From Rhodospirillales bacterium URHD0017 (lineage in GTDB: Bacteria > Pseudomonadota > Alphaproteobacteria > Reyranellales > Reyranellaceae): 64,000 bases of DNA. The position numbers and the translations under genes were made by a program. Below, one piece after another: positions 44,943-51,458 of this stretch. The notes beneath the pieces are model-generated. The model did no database searches and was not told where the DNA came from. It saw nothing but the letters and a program-made list of their open reading frames with translations. The first letter of the stretch is position 1; each line of letters opens with the position of its first letter. The stretch is from contig FODP01000007.1 of NCBI GenBank assembly GCA_900110395.1, forward strand, positions 62,001 to 126,000. Direction: 5' to 3'.

Positions 44943-45118
44943 CGGACCGCGGGCCTCCAGGCCCGCTCATGATTCAGGTTCCTCTCCCCCGCTAGGGGGA
45001 GAGGTTAGGTGAGGGGGAATCGACGTGCATAGCCCCCTCACCCAGCCTCTCCCCCTAACGGGGGAGAGGAGCATGACGAAGAGCATGAGCATGAGCGGGC
45101 CTGGAGGCCCGCGGTCCG
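44943..45118. repeat. Palindromic intergenic element, CTCCAG family, copy D, with nested insert
   Basis: Perfectly complementary 28-base arms (44943-44970 and 45091-45118) contain GGGCCTCCAGGCCC and its complement. The loop is 120 bases because it holds another palindrome family at 44981-45069. TTG precedes the left arm, as in other copies. It lies between the receptor and ATPase genes of the ABC operon. Confidence 0.85.
44981..45069. repeat. CTCTCCCCC palindrome inside copy D
   Basis: 37-base arms (44981-45017 and 45033-45069) match at 34 of 37 positions. Each arm carries CCTCTCCCCC-(G)YTA-GGGGGAGAGG, the same unit as the single hairpin at 12354-12395. It occupies most of the loop of the outer CTCCAG element. 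Confidence 0.8.
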
Positions 45119-45126
45119 CATGACTG

Positions 45127-46080
45127 CTACTTCTTGCCCTGCCTATCCTTCAGCTCGGTCCAGAAGGCATCGACGTTGCTCTTGTCGATGATCTTGGTCG
45201 GCACAATGATCAGCTTGTTGGCCGGGATGAACGACTTGTCGCCCTCGAGGTACTTCGCCAGGTCCTTCATGCCCTGGTAGCCCCACTCGTAGGGCTGCTG
45301 CACGACGGTGCCGACGATGGTGCCGTCCTTCACACCGCCCAGGGTGATCGGGTCCTCGTCGAAGCCGATGATCGTCACCTTGCCGATCTTGCCGGCATCT
45401 TTCAGCGCCTCGTAGATGCGCGGGGTGTTGTAGGAATAGAAGCCGACCATGCAGTTGATCTCGGGACGCGCCGTGATCGTGTCCTCGACGTTGCGCTTGG
45501 CGCGCGTCTGGTCGATGTCGTCGGCGCGCACGTCGACAAGCTCGATCTTGGAACCCTTGATGGTCTCCTTGACGCCCTCGATGCGCTCGCGCGCATTGTC
45601 GGCGCCGGGCAGGCCGACGAAGCCCATGCACTTGCCGCCGTTGGGCATCGCCTTCAGCATCAGCTGGCCAGCCTGCTTGCCGGCATCGACGTTCGAGGAG
45701 CCGATATAGACCACGCGCTTGCTGTTGGGCGCGTCGCTGTCGGTGGTGAACAGGGCGACCTGGCCGCCGACGCGGTTCAGCGCGTCGCCCATGGTCTTGG
45801 GATCGACCGCACTCACCATGATGCCGGCGACGCCGGCCGCGACGAGGTCGTCCATGATGCGGGTCTGGATGGCCGCCGACGATTGCTCGGGATACTTGAA
45901 CACCAGGGTGTAGTTCGGCAGCTCGGTCTGCGCCTTCTTCACGCCGGCCTCGGCCGCCTTCCAGAAATCGGAGGCGCCGTTGACCACGAAGGCCAGGGTC
46001 TTCTTGTTCTGCGATTGCGTGGTGCCGGCAAGGCCCAGCAGGGCGGCGGTGACGGCAGCGGTAGCCAACAGCTTTTTCAC
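45127..46080 (-). CDS. Sugar ABC transporter periplasmic receptor (RbsB type)
   Basis: The 317-residue product starts at GTG 46080 with GGGAGGAC upstream. A signal peptide (LLATAAVTAALLGLAGTTQS) precedes a type I periplasmic binding fold: TLAFVVNGASDFWKAAEAGVKKAQ, GIMVSAVDPKTMGDALNRV, and GKVTIIGFDEDPITLGGVKDGTIVGTVVQQPYEWGYQG, the last being the usual hinge and C-lobe segment. It delivers a sugar or sugar-like ligand to the RbsAC complex. It is first in the operon; the 104-base region upstream carries no other gene that I accept. Confidence 0.9.
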   Translation of the reverse strand: MKKLLATAAVTAALLGLAGTTQSQNKKTLAFVVNGASDFWKAAEAGVKKAQTELPNYTLVFKYPEQSSAAIQTRIMDDLVAAGVAGIMVSAVDPKTMGDALNRVGGQVALFTTDSDAPNSKRVVYIGSSNVDAGKQAGQLMLKAMPNGGKCMGFVGLPGADNARERIEGVKETIKGSKIELVDVRADDIDQTRAKRNVEDTITARPEINCMVGFYSYNTPRIYEALKDAGKIGKVTIIGFDEDPITLGGVKDGTIVGTVVQQPYEWGYQGMKDLAKYLEGDKSFIPANKLIIVPTKIIDKSNVDAFWTELKDRQGKK

Positions 46081-46183
46081 GATCGTCCTCCCTCTCTCTG
46101 TTTCAGCAGGTCGAGCTTTTCGGACGCCGATGAGACCGTCAATCCGCCGGGACAGGAGGGGAGATATGCAGACGAGGACTTCA

Positions 46184-46537
46184 CTAGAGCTGATAGTACA
46201 GTCCGCCGCAGAGGCCGATCGCCATCAGGCCGAGGCCGAAAAACTTGAAGAAGCGGGCCGACTGGATCGCCAGTGACTGCTCGTGGCGAACGGACTGGCG
46301 TTGCTCGGCCGTGAGGTCTTGCTGTGCCCTGAGCTGCGCGCCGAGGAAGCTGGTCGCGAGACTGCTGCCGACCGGCCGATCGCCATCGAGCTCGAACTGG
46401 GCGCCGACATAGCAGATGACGAGGCCGATGAAGGCCACGCCGAAGAAGCTCAGGTAGGCGACGATGAAAAAGGCAACGACCGCCGCCAGCAGCCAGGCTG
46501 AAAGGGCGATGGCCATGAGGATCGATCGAGCGGACAC
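46184..46537 (-). CDS. Small membrane protein of unknown function
   Basis: The 117-residue product starts at GTG 46537; ATG 46516 is an alternative seven codons downstream, and neither has a strong ribosome-binding site. Two N-terminal transmembrane helices (about 5-25 and 28-46), a polar middle with a possible short coiled coil (QLRAQQDLTAEQRQSVRHEQ) and a C-terminal helix (FFKFFGLGLMAIGLCGGLYY) are visible. I do not recognise a family. It sits between the ABC receptor and the aminotransferase on the same strand. Confidence 0.6.
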   Translation of the reverse strand: MSARSILMAIALSAWLLAAVVAFFIVAYLSFFGVAFIGLVICYVGAQFELDGDRPVGSSLATSFLGAQLRAQQDLTAEQRQSVRHEQSLAIQSARFFKFFGLGLMAIGLCGGLYYQL

Positions 46538-46561
46538 GCCCGATCGTATCCGGGATGGTTG

Positions 46562-47885
46562 CTAAGCCAAAGCGTCGTCCAGCGCGCTGCCCAGGCGATC
46601 GACGATCTCGCCGATCTCGGCTTCGGTGACGATGAAGGGCGGCGCCAGCAGCACATGGTCGCCCTGTGTGCCGTCGATCGTGCCCCCCCATGGGATAGAC
46701 CATCAGGCCGCGCGCCATGGCCGCCTTCTTGACCCGTGCATGGAGCTTTTTAGCCGGATCGAACGGGGCCTTAGTTGAACGCTCTTCGACGAGCTCGATC
46801 GCCTGGAACAGGCCGCGGCCGCGGATGTCGCCGACATGCGGGTGATTGCCGAAGCGCTCGCCGAGCCGGCGGCGCAGCAGCGCACCCTGGATGCGCACAT
46901 TGGCCAAAAGGTTGTCGCGCCGGATCGTCTCCTGCACGGCGAGACCGGCGGCGCAGGCCATGGGATGGCCCATGTAGGTGTGGCCGTGCTGGAAGAAGCC
47001 GCTGCCGTTCGCGAACGATTCGTAGATATGCCGGCCCAGCAGCACGGCGCCGATCGGCTCGTAGCCGCCGCCCAGGCCTTTTGCGATCGTCATGAGGTCC
47101 GGCGCCATGCCTTCCTGCTCGCAGGCATGCAGGGTGCCGGTGCGGCCCATGCCGCACATCACCTCGTCGAGGATCAGCAGCACGCCGTGGCGATCACAGA
47201 TCTCGCGGATGCGCTTGAAGTAGCCCTTGGCCGCCGGCACGGTGCCGGCGGTGGCGCCGACGACGGTCTCGGCGACGAAGGCCATCACCGTGCCTTCGCC
47301 CAGCTCGAGGATCCTGGCTTCGAGCGCGTTGGCGGCGCGACGGCCATACGCCTCTTCGCTTTCGCCCGGCTCCTGGAAACGGTAGGCGAAGCAGGGCGCG
47401 ATGTGGTGCGTCTCGATCAGCAGCGGCGAGAAGGGCGCGCGGCGCCATTCGTTGCCGCCGGCCGCGAGCGCGCCCAGCGTGTTGCCGTGATAGCTCTGGC
47501 GGCGGGCGATGACGTGGCGGCGCTTGGGCTCGCCGCGCTCGATGAAGTACTGCCGCGCCATTTTCAACGCGGCCTCGATCGCCTCGGAGCCGCCGCTCAC
47601 CAGGTAGGCGTGGCTGATGCCTTGGGGGGCGTCGGCGATCAGCCGGTCGGCGAGCTTTTCCGCGACCTCGGTGGTGAAGAAGCCGGTGTGGGCGTAGGCG
47701 AGGCGGTCGAGCTGCTCGTGCAGCGCGGCCGTCACCGCCGGATGGCCGTGGCCGAGGCAGGACACCCCCGCGCCGCCCGAGGCATCGAGGTAGCGCTTGC
47801 CCGTACTGTCGACGATCTCGAGGCCGCTGCCGCCCGCGGCGACAGGAAGCGTGCCGCCGATCTGGCGGTGCAGGATGTGGGTCAT
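46562..47885 (-). pseudogene. Class III aminotransferase, frameshifted in a G7 tract
   Basis: PLP-dependent omega-aminotransferase of about 440 residues. From ATG 47885 the fold is intact: GGSGLEIVDSTGKRYLDASGGAGVSCLGHGHP, LVSGGSEAIEAALKMARQ, LILDEVMCGMGRTGT and the PLP lysine in MTIAKGLGGGYEPIG. After GLMVYPMGG, a run of seven G on the coding strand (46683-46689 complement) shifts the frame. With six G it would continue GTIDGTQGDHVLLAPPFIVTE and end at TAG 46562. As it stands the frame runs far past. It may be a pseudogene, a slippage switch or a read error. An RpiR regulator lies upstream on the same strand. Confidence 0.75.
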
Positions 47886-47889
47886 GTCA

Positions 47890-48020
47890 TTGCCGGGAGC
47901 GCGGCACTCCAGTGCCGCTCATGGGGTGTTGGATGAGAGAGATGATGCGCCACTGGACCTGCCTGCGCGAAGCCGAAGCGGCTTCGCTTCGGCGAAGGCA
48001 GGGTGGCGCGCTCCCGGCAA
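47890..48020. repeat. Palindromic intergenic element, CTCCAG family, copy E, interrupted
   Basis: The left arm TTGCCGGGAGCGC... (47890-47923) matches a right arm ending ...GCGCTCCCGGCAA at 48020. The right arm is split by a 45-base palindrome at 47958-48002; removing it restores GCGCCACTGGAGTGGCGC exactly. The left arm carries GCGGCACTCCAGTGCCGC, so one base pair differs between arms in a compensatory way. It lies between the RpiR regulator and the aminotransferase. Confidence 0.85.
47958..48002. repeat. 45-base palindrome inserted at the tip of a CTGGAG hairpin
   Basis: The insert begins CCTGCC and ends GGCAGG, with inner GAAGCCGAAGC/GCTTCGCTTCGGC pairing. It interrupts copy E between CACTGGA and GTGGCGCG, with no target-site duplication and no lost base. 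Confidence 0.75.
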
Positions 48021-48030
48021 AGAAACATGA

Positions 48031-48915
48031 TCAGCGTCCGTTGCGGCGGGGCAGGTGGACGCCGAAGGCAGCGAGCTGCGCCTCGGTGTGCTCCAGCGCG
48101 GCCAGCGCCTTGGCGCCGCCGCGGCCGGCCACGAGCGCGGCCAGGATCTCAGCCACGGCCAGGAGCGGCGTCATCGTGTGGAAGAAGGACGGGCTCGCCG
48201 TCGCCACCAGGATCGTGTTGCTGGCGATCTGGGCAAGCGGCGAGACCTCCGAATCGGTGAGCGCCACGACCGGCACGTCGCGCTCGGCCGCGTAACGCGC
48301 CGCCTCGATGGTGGCGCGGGCGTAAGGCTCGACGCTGGCGACCAGCAGGGCGTCCGCCTTGCCGGCATCGCGGATGGCGTCGAGGCCGGTGCCGCCGGCA
48401 TCGTCCAGCATCACCGTCTTGTCGCCGAGAAGCGACAGCATGTAGTGGAAATGCCAGGCGGCGGCGTGGCACGACCGCAGGCCGAGGCAATAGACGCGCC
48501 GCGCCTCGTGCAAGCGGCTCGCCGCGTCGGCCAGGCGATCGAGCGCCGCCGGCTCGGCCAGTGCCGCGATCTGGCGCGACAGTGCGGTCGCCATCTCGGC
48601 CGCCAGCGCGCGCTCGCCATGCAGGGCCTGCGCCTCGACCTGCACGCCCGCCTTGCCGGCAAAGCCCAAGGTGCCGGCGCGCACCGCCCCGGCATAGAGC
48701 TCGCGCACGGTGTCGTAGCCGTCGAGGCCGAGTCGCTTGGCCAGCCGCGTCATGGTGGCGGGCGGCACGCCGGCGCGCCGCGCCTGCTCGCGCATCGACA
48801 AGAGCGCCACGTCGTCGGGACGGTCGAGCATGTAGCGCGCGGCCGTCTGCAGCTGCGGCGGCAGGAGGTCGAACGCCTCGACGATCGAGGCGTTGAGCGG
48901 GCCCTTGGGTTCCAT
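48031..48915 (-). CDS. MurR/RpiR-family transcriptional regulator
   Basis: The 294-residue product starts at ATG 48915 because GGAGA lies about eight bases upstream; ATG 48930 is a longer alternative. An N-terminal helix-turn-helix (residues about 1-80: DVALLSMREQARRAGVPPATMTRLAKRLGLDGYDTVRELY) is followed by a SIS sugar-phosphate-binding domain (RRVYCLGLRSCHAAAWHFHYML, ALLVASVEPYARATIEAARYA, VPVVALTDSEVSPLAQIASNTILV). It probably senses a phosphorylated sugar or amino sugar. The aminotransferase and ribose-type ABC operon lie on the same side, making them plausible targets. Confidence 0.9.
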   Translation of the reverse strand: MEPKGPLNASIVEAFDLLPPQLQTAARYMLDRPDDVALLSMREQARRAGVPPATMTRLAKRLGLDGYDTVRELYAGAVRAGTLGFAGKAGVQVEAQALHGERALAAEMATALSRQIAALAEPAALDRLADAASRLHEARRVYCLGLRSCHAAAWHFHYMLSLLGDKTVMLDDAGGTGLDAIRDAGKADALLVASVEPYARATIEAARYAAERDVPVVALTDSEVSPLAQIASNTILVATASPSFFHTMTPLLAVAEILAALVAGRGGAKALAALEHTEAQLAAFGVHLPRRNGR

Positions 48916-48938
48916 GCCCCTGTTCTCCATCCCGCGCC

Positions 48939-49967
48939 TCAGCGTAGCGGGATGGGGTACATCAGGCCACCCTTGGTCCACAGGCCATTGAGGCCGCGCG
49001 CCAGCTTGAGCGGGCTGCCCATGCCGACATTGCGCTCGTAGCTCTCGCCGTAGTTCCCGACCAGTTTGACGATGTTGTAGGCCCACTTCTCGTCGAGCTG
49101 CAGGGCCTTGCCGTTGCCCGGCTTCACGCCGAGGAAGCGCTGGACCAGCGCGTCGGTCGACTTCAGCTGTTCGTCGACATTGGCGGTGGTGATGCCGCGC
49201 TCCTCGGCCTCGAGCATGGCGAACAGCGTCCAGCGCACGACCGCGTTCCAGACATCGTCGCCGCGGCGCACGAACGGACCCAGCGGCTCCTTGGAGATCA
49301 GCTCGGACAGGATCATGTAGTCGCCCTGGCGGCCGCGCGTGGCCAGCGCCGACGCGAGTGCCGAGGAGTCCTGCGTGATGGCATCGCAGCGGCCGGCGAA
49401 GAACGCCTCGTACATCACGTCCTGGCTTTCGAACACGACCGGCTTGAAGGTCATGTTGCGGCTGCGGAACCAGCTCGCGACGTTGAACTCATGCGTCGTG
49501 CCCTGGGCGACGCAGATCGTGGCGTTGTTGAGCTCGGCGAGCCCCTTCACGCCGAGCTTCTTGGACACCATGAAGCCCTGGCCGTCGTAGAAGTTGATGC
49601 CGGAATATTGCAGGCCGAGCCCGGCGTCGCGCTCGAGGGTGATGGTCGAGTTGCGCACCAGCATGTCGATCTCGCCCGACTGCAGGGCGAGGAAGCGCTG
49701 CTGGGCCGACAGCGGCACGTACTTGGCCTTGGTCGCATCGCCGAACACGGCGGCGGCCACGGCGTTGCACATGTCGATGTCGAGGCCTGACCACCTGCCC
49801 TGGCTGTCAGGCAGCGAGAACCCGCCCAAGCCGACATTGACGCCGCAGATCACCTGGCCGCGCTTCTTCACGGCCTCAAGGGTCGAGGGCGTCTGGGCCG
49901 AGGCGGTGGTGAAAGTGAAGGCGCCCAGCAGGGCGCCGGCGACGAGCAGGCGTTTGAGGATGGTCAT
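48939..49967 (-). CDS. Amino-acid ABC transporter periplasmic receptor (AapJ type)
   Basis: The 342-residue product has a signal peptide (LLVAGALLGAFTFTTASAQ) and a type II periplasmic binding fold in the general L-amino-acid receptor branch: TLEAVKKRGQVICGVNVGLGGFSLPD, WSGLDIDMCNAVAAAVFGD, AQQRFLALQSGEIDMLVRNSTITLERD. The C-terminus NYGESYERNVGMGSPLKLARGLNGLWTKGGLMYPIP is the usual AapJ tail. No permease or ATPase follows, so it is an orphan receptor. It is transcribed ahead of the RpiR gene with a 23-base gap. Confidence 0.92.
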   Translation of the reverse strand: MTILKRLLVAGALLGAFTFTTASAQTPSTLEAVKKRGQVICGVNVGLGGFSLPDSQGRWSGLDIDMCNAVAAAVFGDATKAKYVPLSAQQRFLALQSGEIDMLVRNSTITLERDAGLGLQYSGINFYDGQGFMVSKKLGVKGLAELNNATICVAQGTTHEFNVASWFRSRNMTFKPVVFESQDVMYEAFFAGRCDAITQDSSALASALATRGRQGDYMILSELISKEPLGPFVRRGDDVWNAVVRWTLFAMLEAEERGITTANVDEQLKSTDALVQRFLGVKPGNGKALQLDEKWAYNIVKLVGNYGESYERNVGMGSPLKLARGLNGLWTKGGLMYPIPLR

Positions 49968-50040
49968 GGGCTTTTCCCCTGGAAGAACTAGCCATTCGTA
50001 GCGCCGAAGCCCCAGATTTGCAACAAATGAATCCTACTGA

Positions 50041-50068
50041 TGATATTTGATCCATTTGGCTCATATCA
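50041..50068. promoter_or_regulatory. TGATAT/ATATCA dyad in a divergent promoter region
   Basis: In the AT-rich 199-base gap between the divergent amino-acid receptor and RND adaptor genes, TGATAT (50041-50046) and ATATCA (50063-50068) form an inverted repeat around TTGATCCA. It is a candidate operator. I see no regulator gene for the efflux pump nearby. Confidence 0.35.
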
Positions 50069-50166
50069 GCCACGATGTCTCCTATGGTTACTCCTGACGG
50101 AATTGAAACCAGCCGCTGCTACAACCACATGTGCCGCGCCGCAAAACGTTCGCGGGGGAGTACCTG

Positions 50167-51324
50167 TTGTCCTTACATCGCCGCCTGCTGGCTGCTACCG
50201 GCCTCGTCTTCCTTTTCACTTCATCGGCGGCGTTCGCCCAGGGCGGTCCCCCGGCCATGCCCGTCACCATCTCCCCGCCGATCGCCAAGCGGGTGACGCA
50301 GTGGGACGAGTTCTCCGGGCGCTTCGAGGCGGTCGCCTCGGTCGAGGTGCGGGCGCGGGTCTCGGGCTTCATCGACAAGCTGCATTTCCGTGACGGCCAG
50401 ATCGTCAATGTCGGCGACCTCCTGTTCACCATCGACAAGCGGCCGTTCGAGATCGCGGTCCAAAGTGCCGAGGCCGAGGTCGCGCGCAACAAGGCGCAGG
50501 TCGACATCGCCGAGCTGCAGGTCGAGCGCGGCGCGGCGCTGGTCAAGTCCAAGAACATTCCCGACGCCGAGTACGACCAGCGTAAGGCCAACCTCGCCGT
50601 CGCCCGTGCCCAGCTCAAGACGGCCGAGGCGGCCGTGCGCAATGCCGAGCTCAACCTCGACTGGACCGATGTCCGGGCGCCGCTGGCCGGCCGCATCTCC
50701 GACCGCAAGGTCGATGCCGGCAACCTGATACAGGGCGGTCAGCAGGGCGCGACCCTGCTCGCCACCATCGTCACGCTCGATCCCATCCGCTTCGTGTTCG
50801 ACGTCTCGGAATCGGACTACCTGCGCTACACGCGCCTGTTCCTGTCGGGCGCGATGGCGTCGTCGCGCGATTCGGTGAACCCGGTGCGCATCCGTCTCGC
50901 CGACGAGACCGACTGGACGCGCAACGGCAAGGTCGACTTCGTCGACAACACGCTGAGCGCCCGCTCCGGCACCATCCGCACGCGCGCCATCGTCGAGAAC
51001 AAGAACCAGCTTCTGACACCCGGCATCTTCGGCCGCGTGCAGCTGTTCGGCGGCGAGTACGACGCCCTGCTGGTCCCTGACACCGCGATCGTCTCCGACC
51101 AGTCGCGCAAGATCGTGTTCACGGTCAACAAGGACAACGTCGTGCAGGGCAAGCCCGTGACCCTGGGACCGCTGGTCGACGGGCTGCGCGTGGTGCGCGA
51201 CGGCCTGGCGGCGACCGACAACGTCGTGCTCGACGGCCTCGCCAACCCGATGGTGCGGCCGGGCGCCAAGGTCCAGCCGCAGAAAGGCGAGATCAAGACC
51301 GCCGACGCCAAGCCCAAGCAATAG
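50167..51324 (+). CDS. RND efflux periplasmic adaptor subunit
   Basis: The product is 385 residues. I chose TTG 50167 because GGGGGAG lies six bases before it; GTG 50131 would add twelve residues ahead of the signal peptide. The signal (LLAATGLVFLFTSSAAFAQ) precedes the membrane-fusion-protein layout: lipoyl half-motif VSGFIDKLHFRDGQIVNVGDLLFTIDKRPFE, an alpha-hairpin coiled coil (AEAEVARNKAQVDIAELQVERG), the second lipoyl half WTDVRAPLAGRISDRKVDAGNLI, then beta-barrel and membrane-proximal domains. No lipobox is present. It links the RND pump encoded 133 bases downstream to an outer-membrane channel that is not encoded here. Confidence 0.92.
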   Translation: MSLHRRLLAATGLVFLFTSSAAFAQGGPPAMPVTISPPIAKRVTQWDEFSGRFEAVASVEVRARVSGFIDKLHFRDGQIVNVGDLLFTIDKRPFEIAVQSAEAEVARNKAQVDIAELQVERGAALVKSKNIPDAEYDQRKANLAVARAQLKTAEAAVRNAELNLDWTDVRAPLAGRISDRKVDAGNLIQGGQQGATLLATIVTLDPIRFVFDVSESDYLRYTRLFLSGAMASSRDSVNPVRIRLADETDWTRNGKVDFVDNTLSARSGTIRTRAIVENKNQLLTPGIFGRVQLFGGEYDALLVPDTAIVSDQSRKIVFTVNKDNVVQGKPVTLGPLVDGLRVVRDGLAATDNVVLDGLANPMVRPGAKVQPQKGEIKTADAKPKQ

Positions 51325-51338
51325 TTTGACACGCCTCG

Positions 51339-51427
51339 CTGTCATCCCGAGCGCAGCGAGGGACCTTTCCTGATCCCGAAAGGCCCCTCGCTTCGGTAAG
51401 TGCGGGGTAACCCGCACCGGGTGACAG
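51339..51427. repeat. Palindromic intergenic element, TCATCCCGAG family
   Basis: CTGTCATCCCGAGCGCAGCG at the left pairs imperfectly with a right end ...ACCGGGTGACAG, with GGGACCTTTC/GAAAGGCCCCTC inside. This type is common between genes in alphaproteobacteria. It separates the RND adaptor and pump genes and may set their expression ratio. Confidence 0.7.
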
Positions 51428-51458
51428 TTACCAGCCCAGCAGCCCAGTTACCAGCCCA
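51425..51458 (+). repeat. Tandem direct repeat at the RND pump start
   Basis: CAGTTACCAGCCCA occurs at 51425-51438 and 51445-51458 (period 20). The second copy ends at the A of the pump's ATG, and no ribosome-binding site is visible before it. Confidence 0.6.

Noticed and set aside
44981-45069. CRISPR-like repeats
   Set aside because: Only two inverted arms and no regular spacers; this is a palindrome, not an array.
46166-46276. 36-codon plus-strand frame after a strong GGAGGGGAG site
   Set aside because: It is antisense to the end of a plausible membrane protein and its translation is not protein-like. The site may be chance.
46077-46561. Read-through extension of the aminotransferase to about 600 residues
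   Set aside because: The extension is Arg-rich and out of frame with the normal C-terminus, and it crosses another gene; it results from the G7 frameshift.
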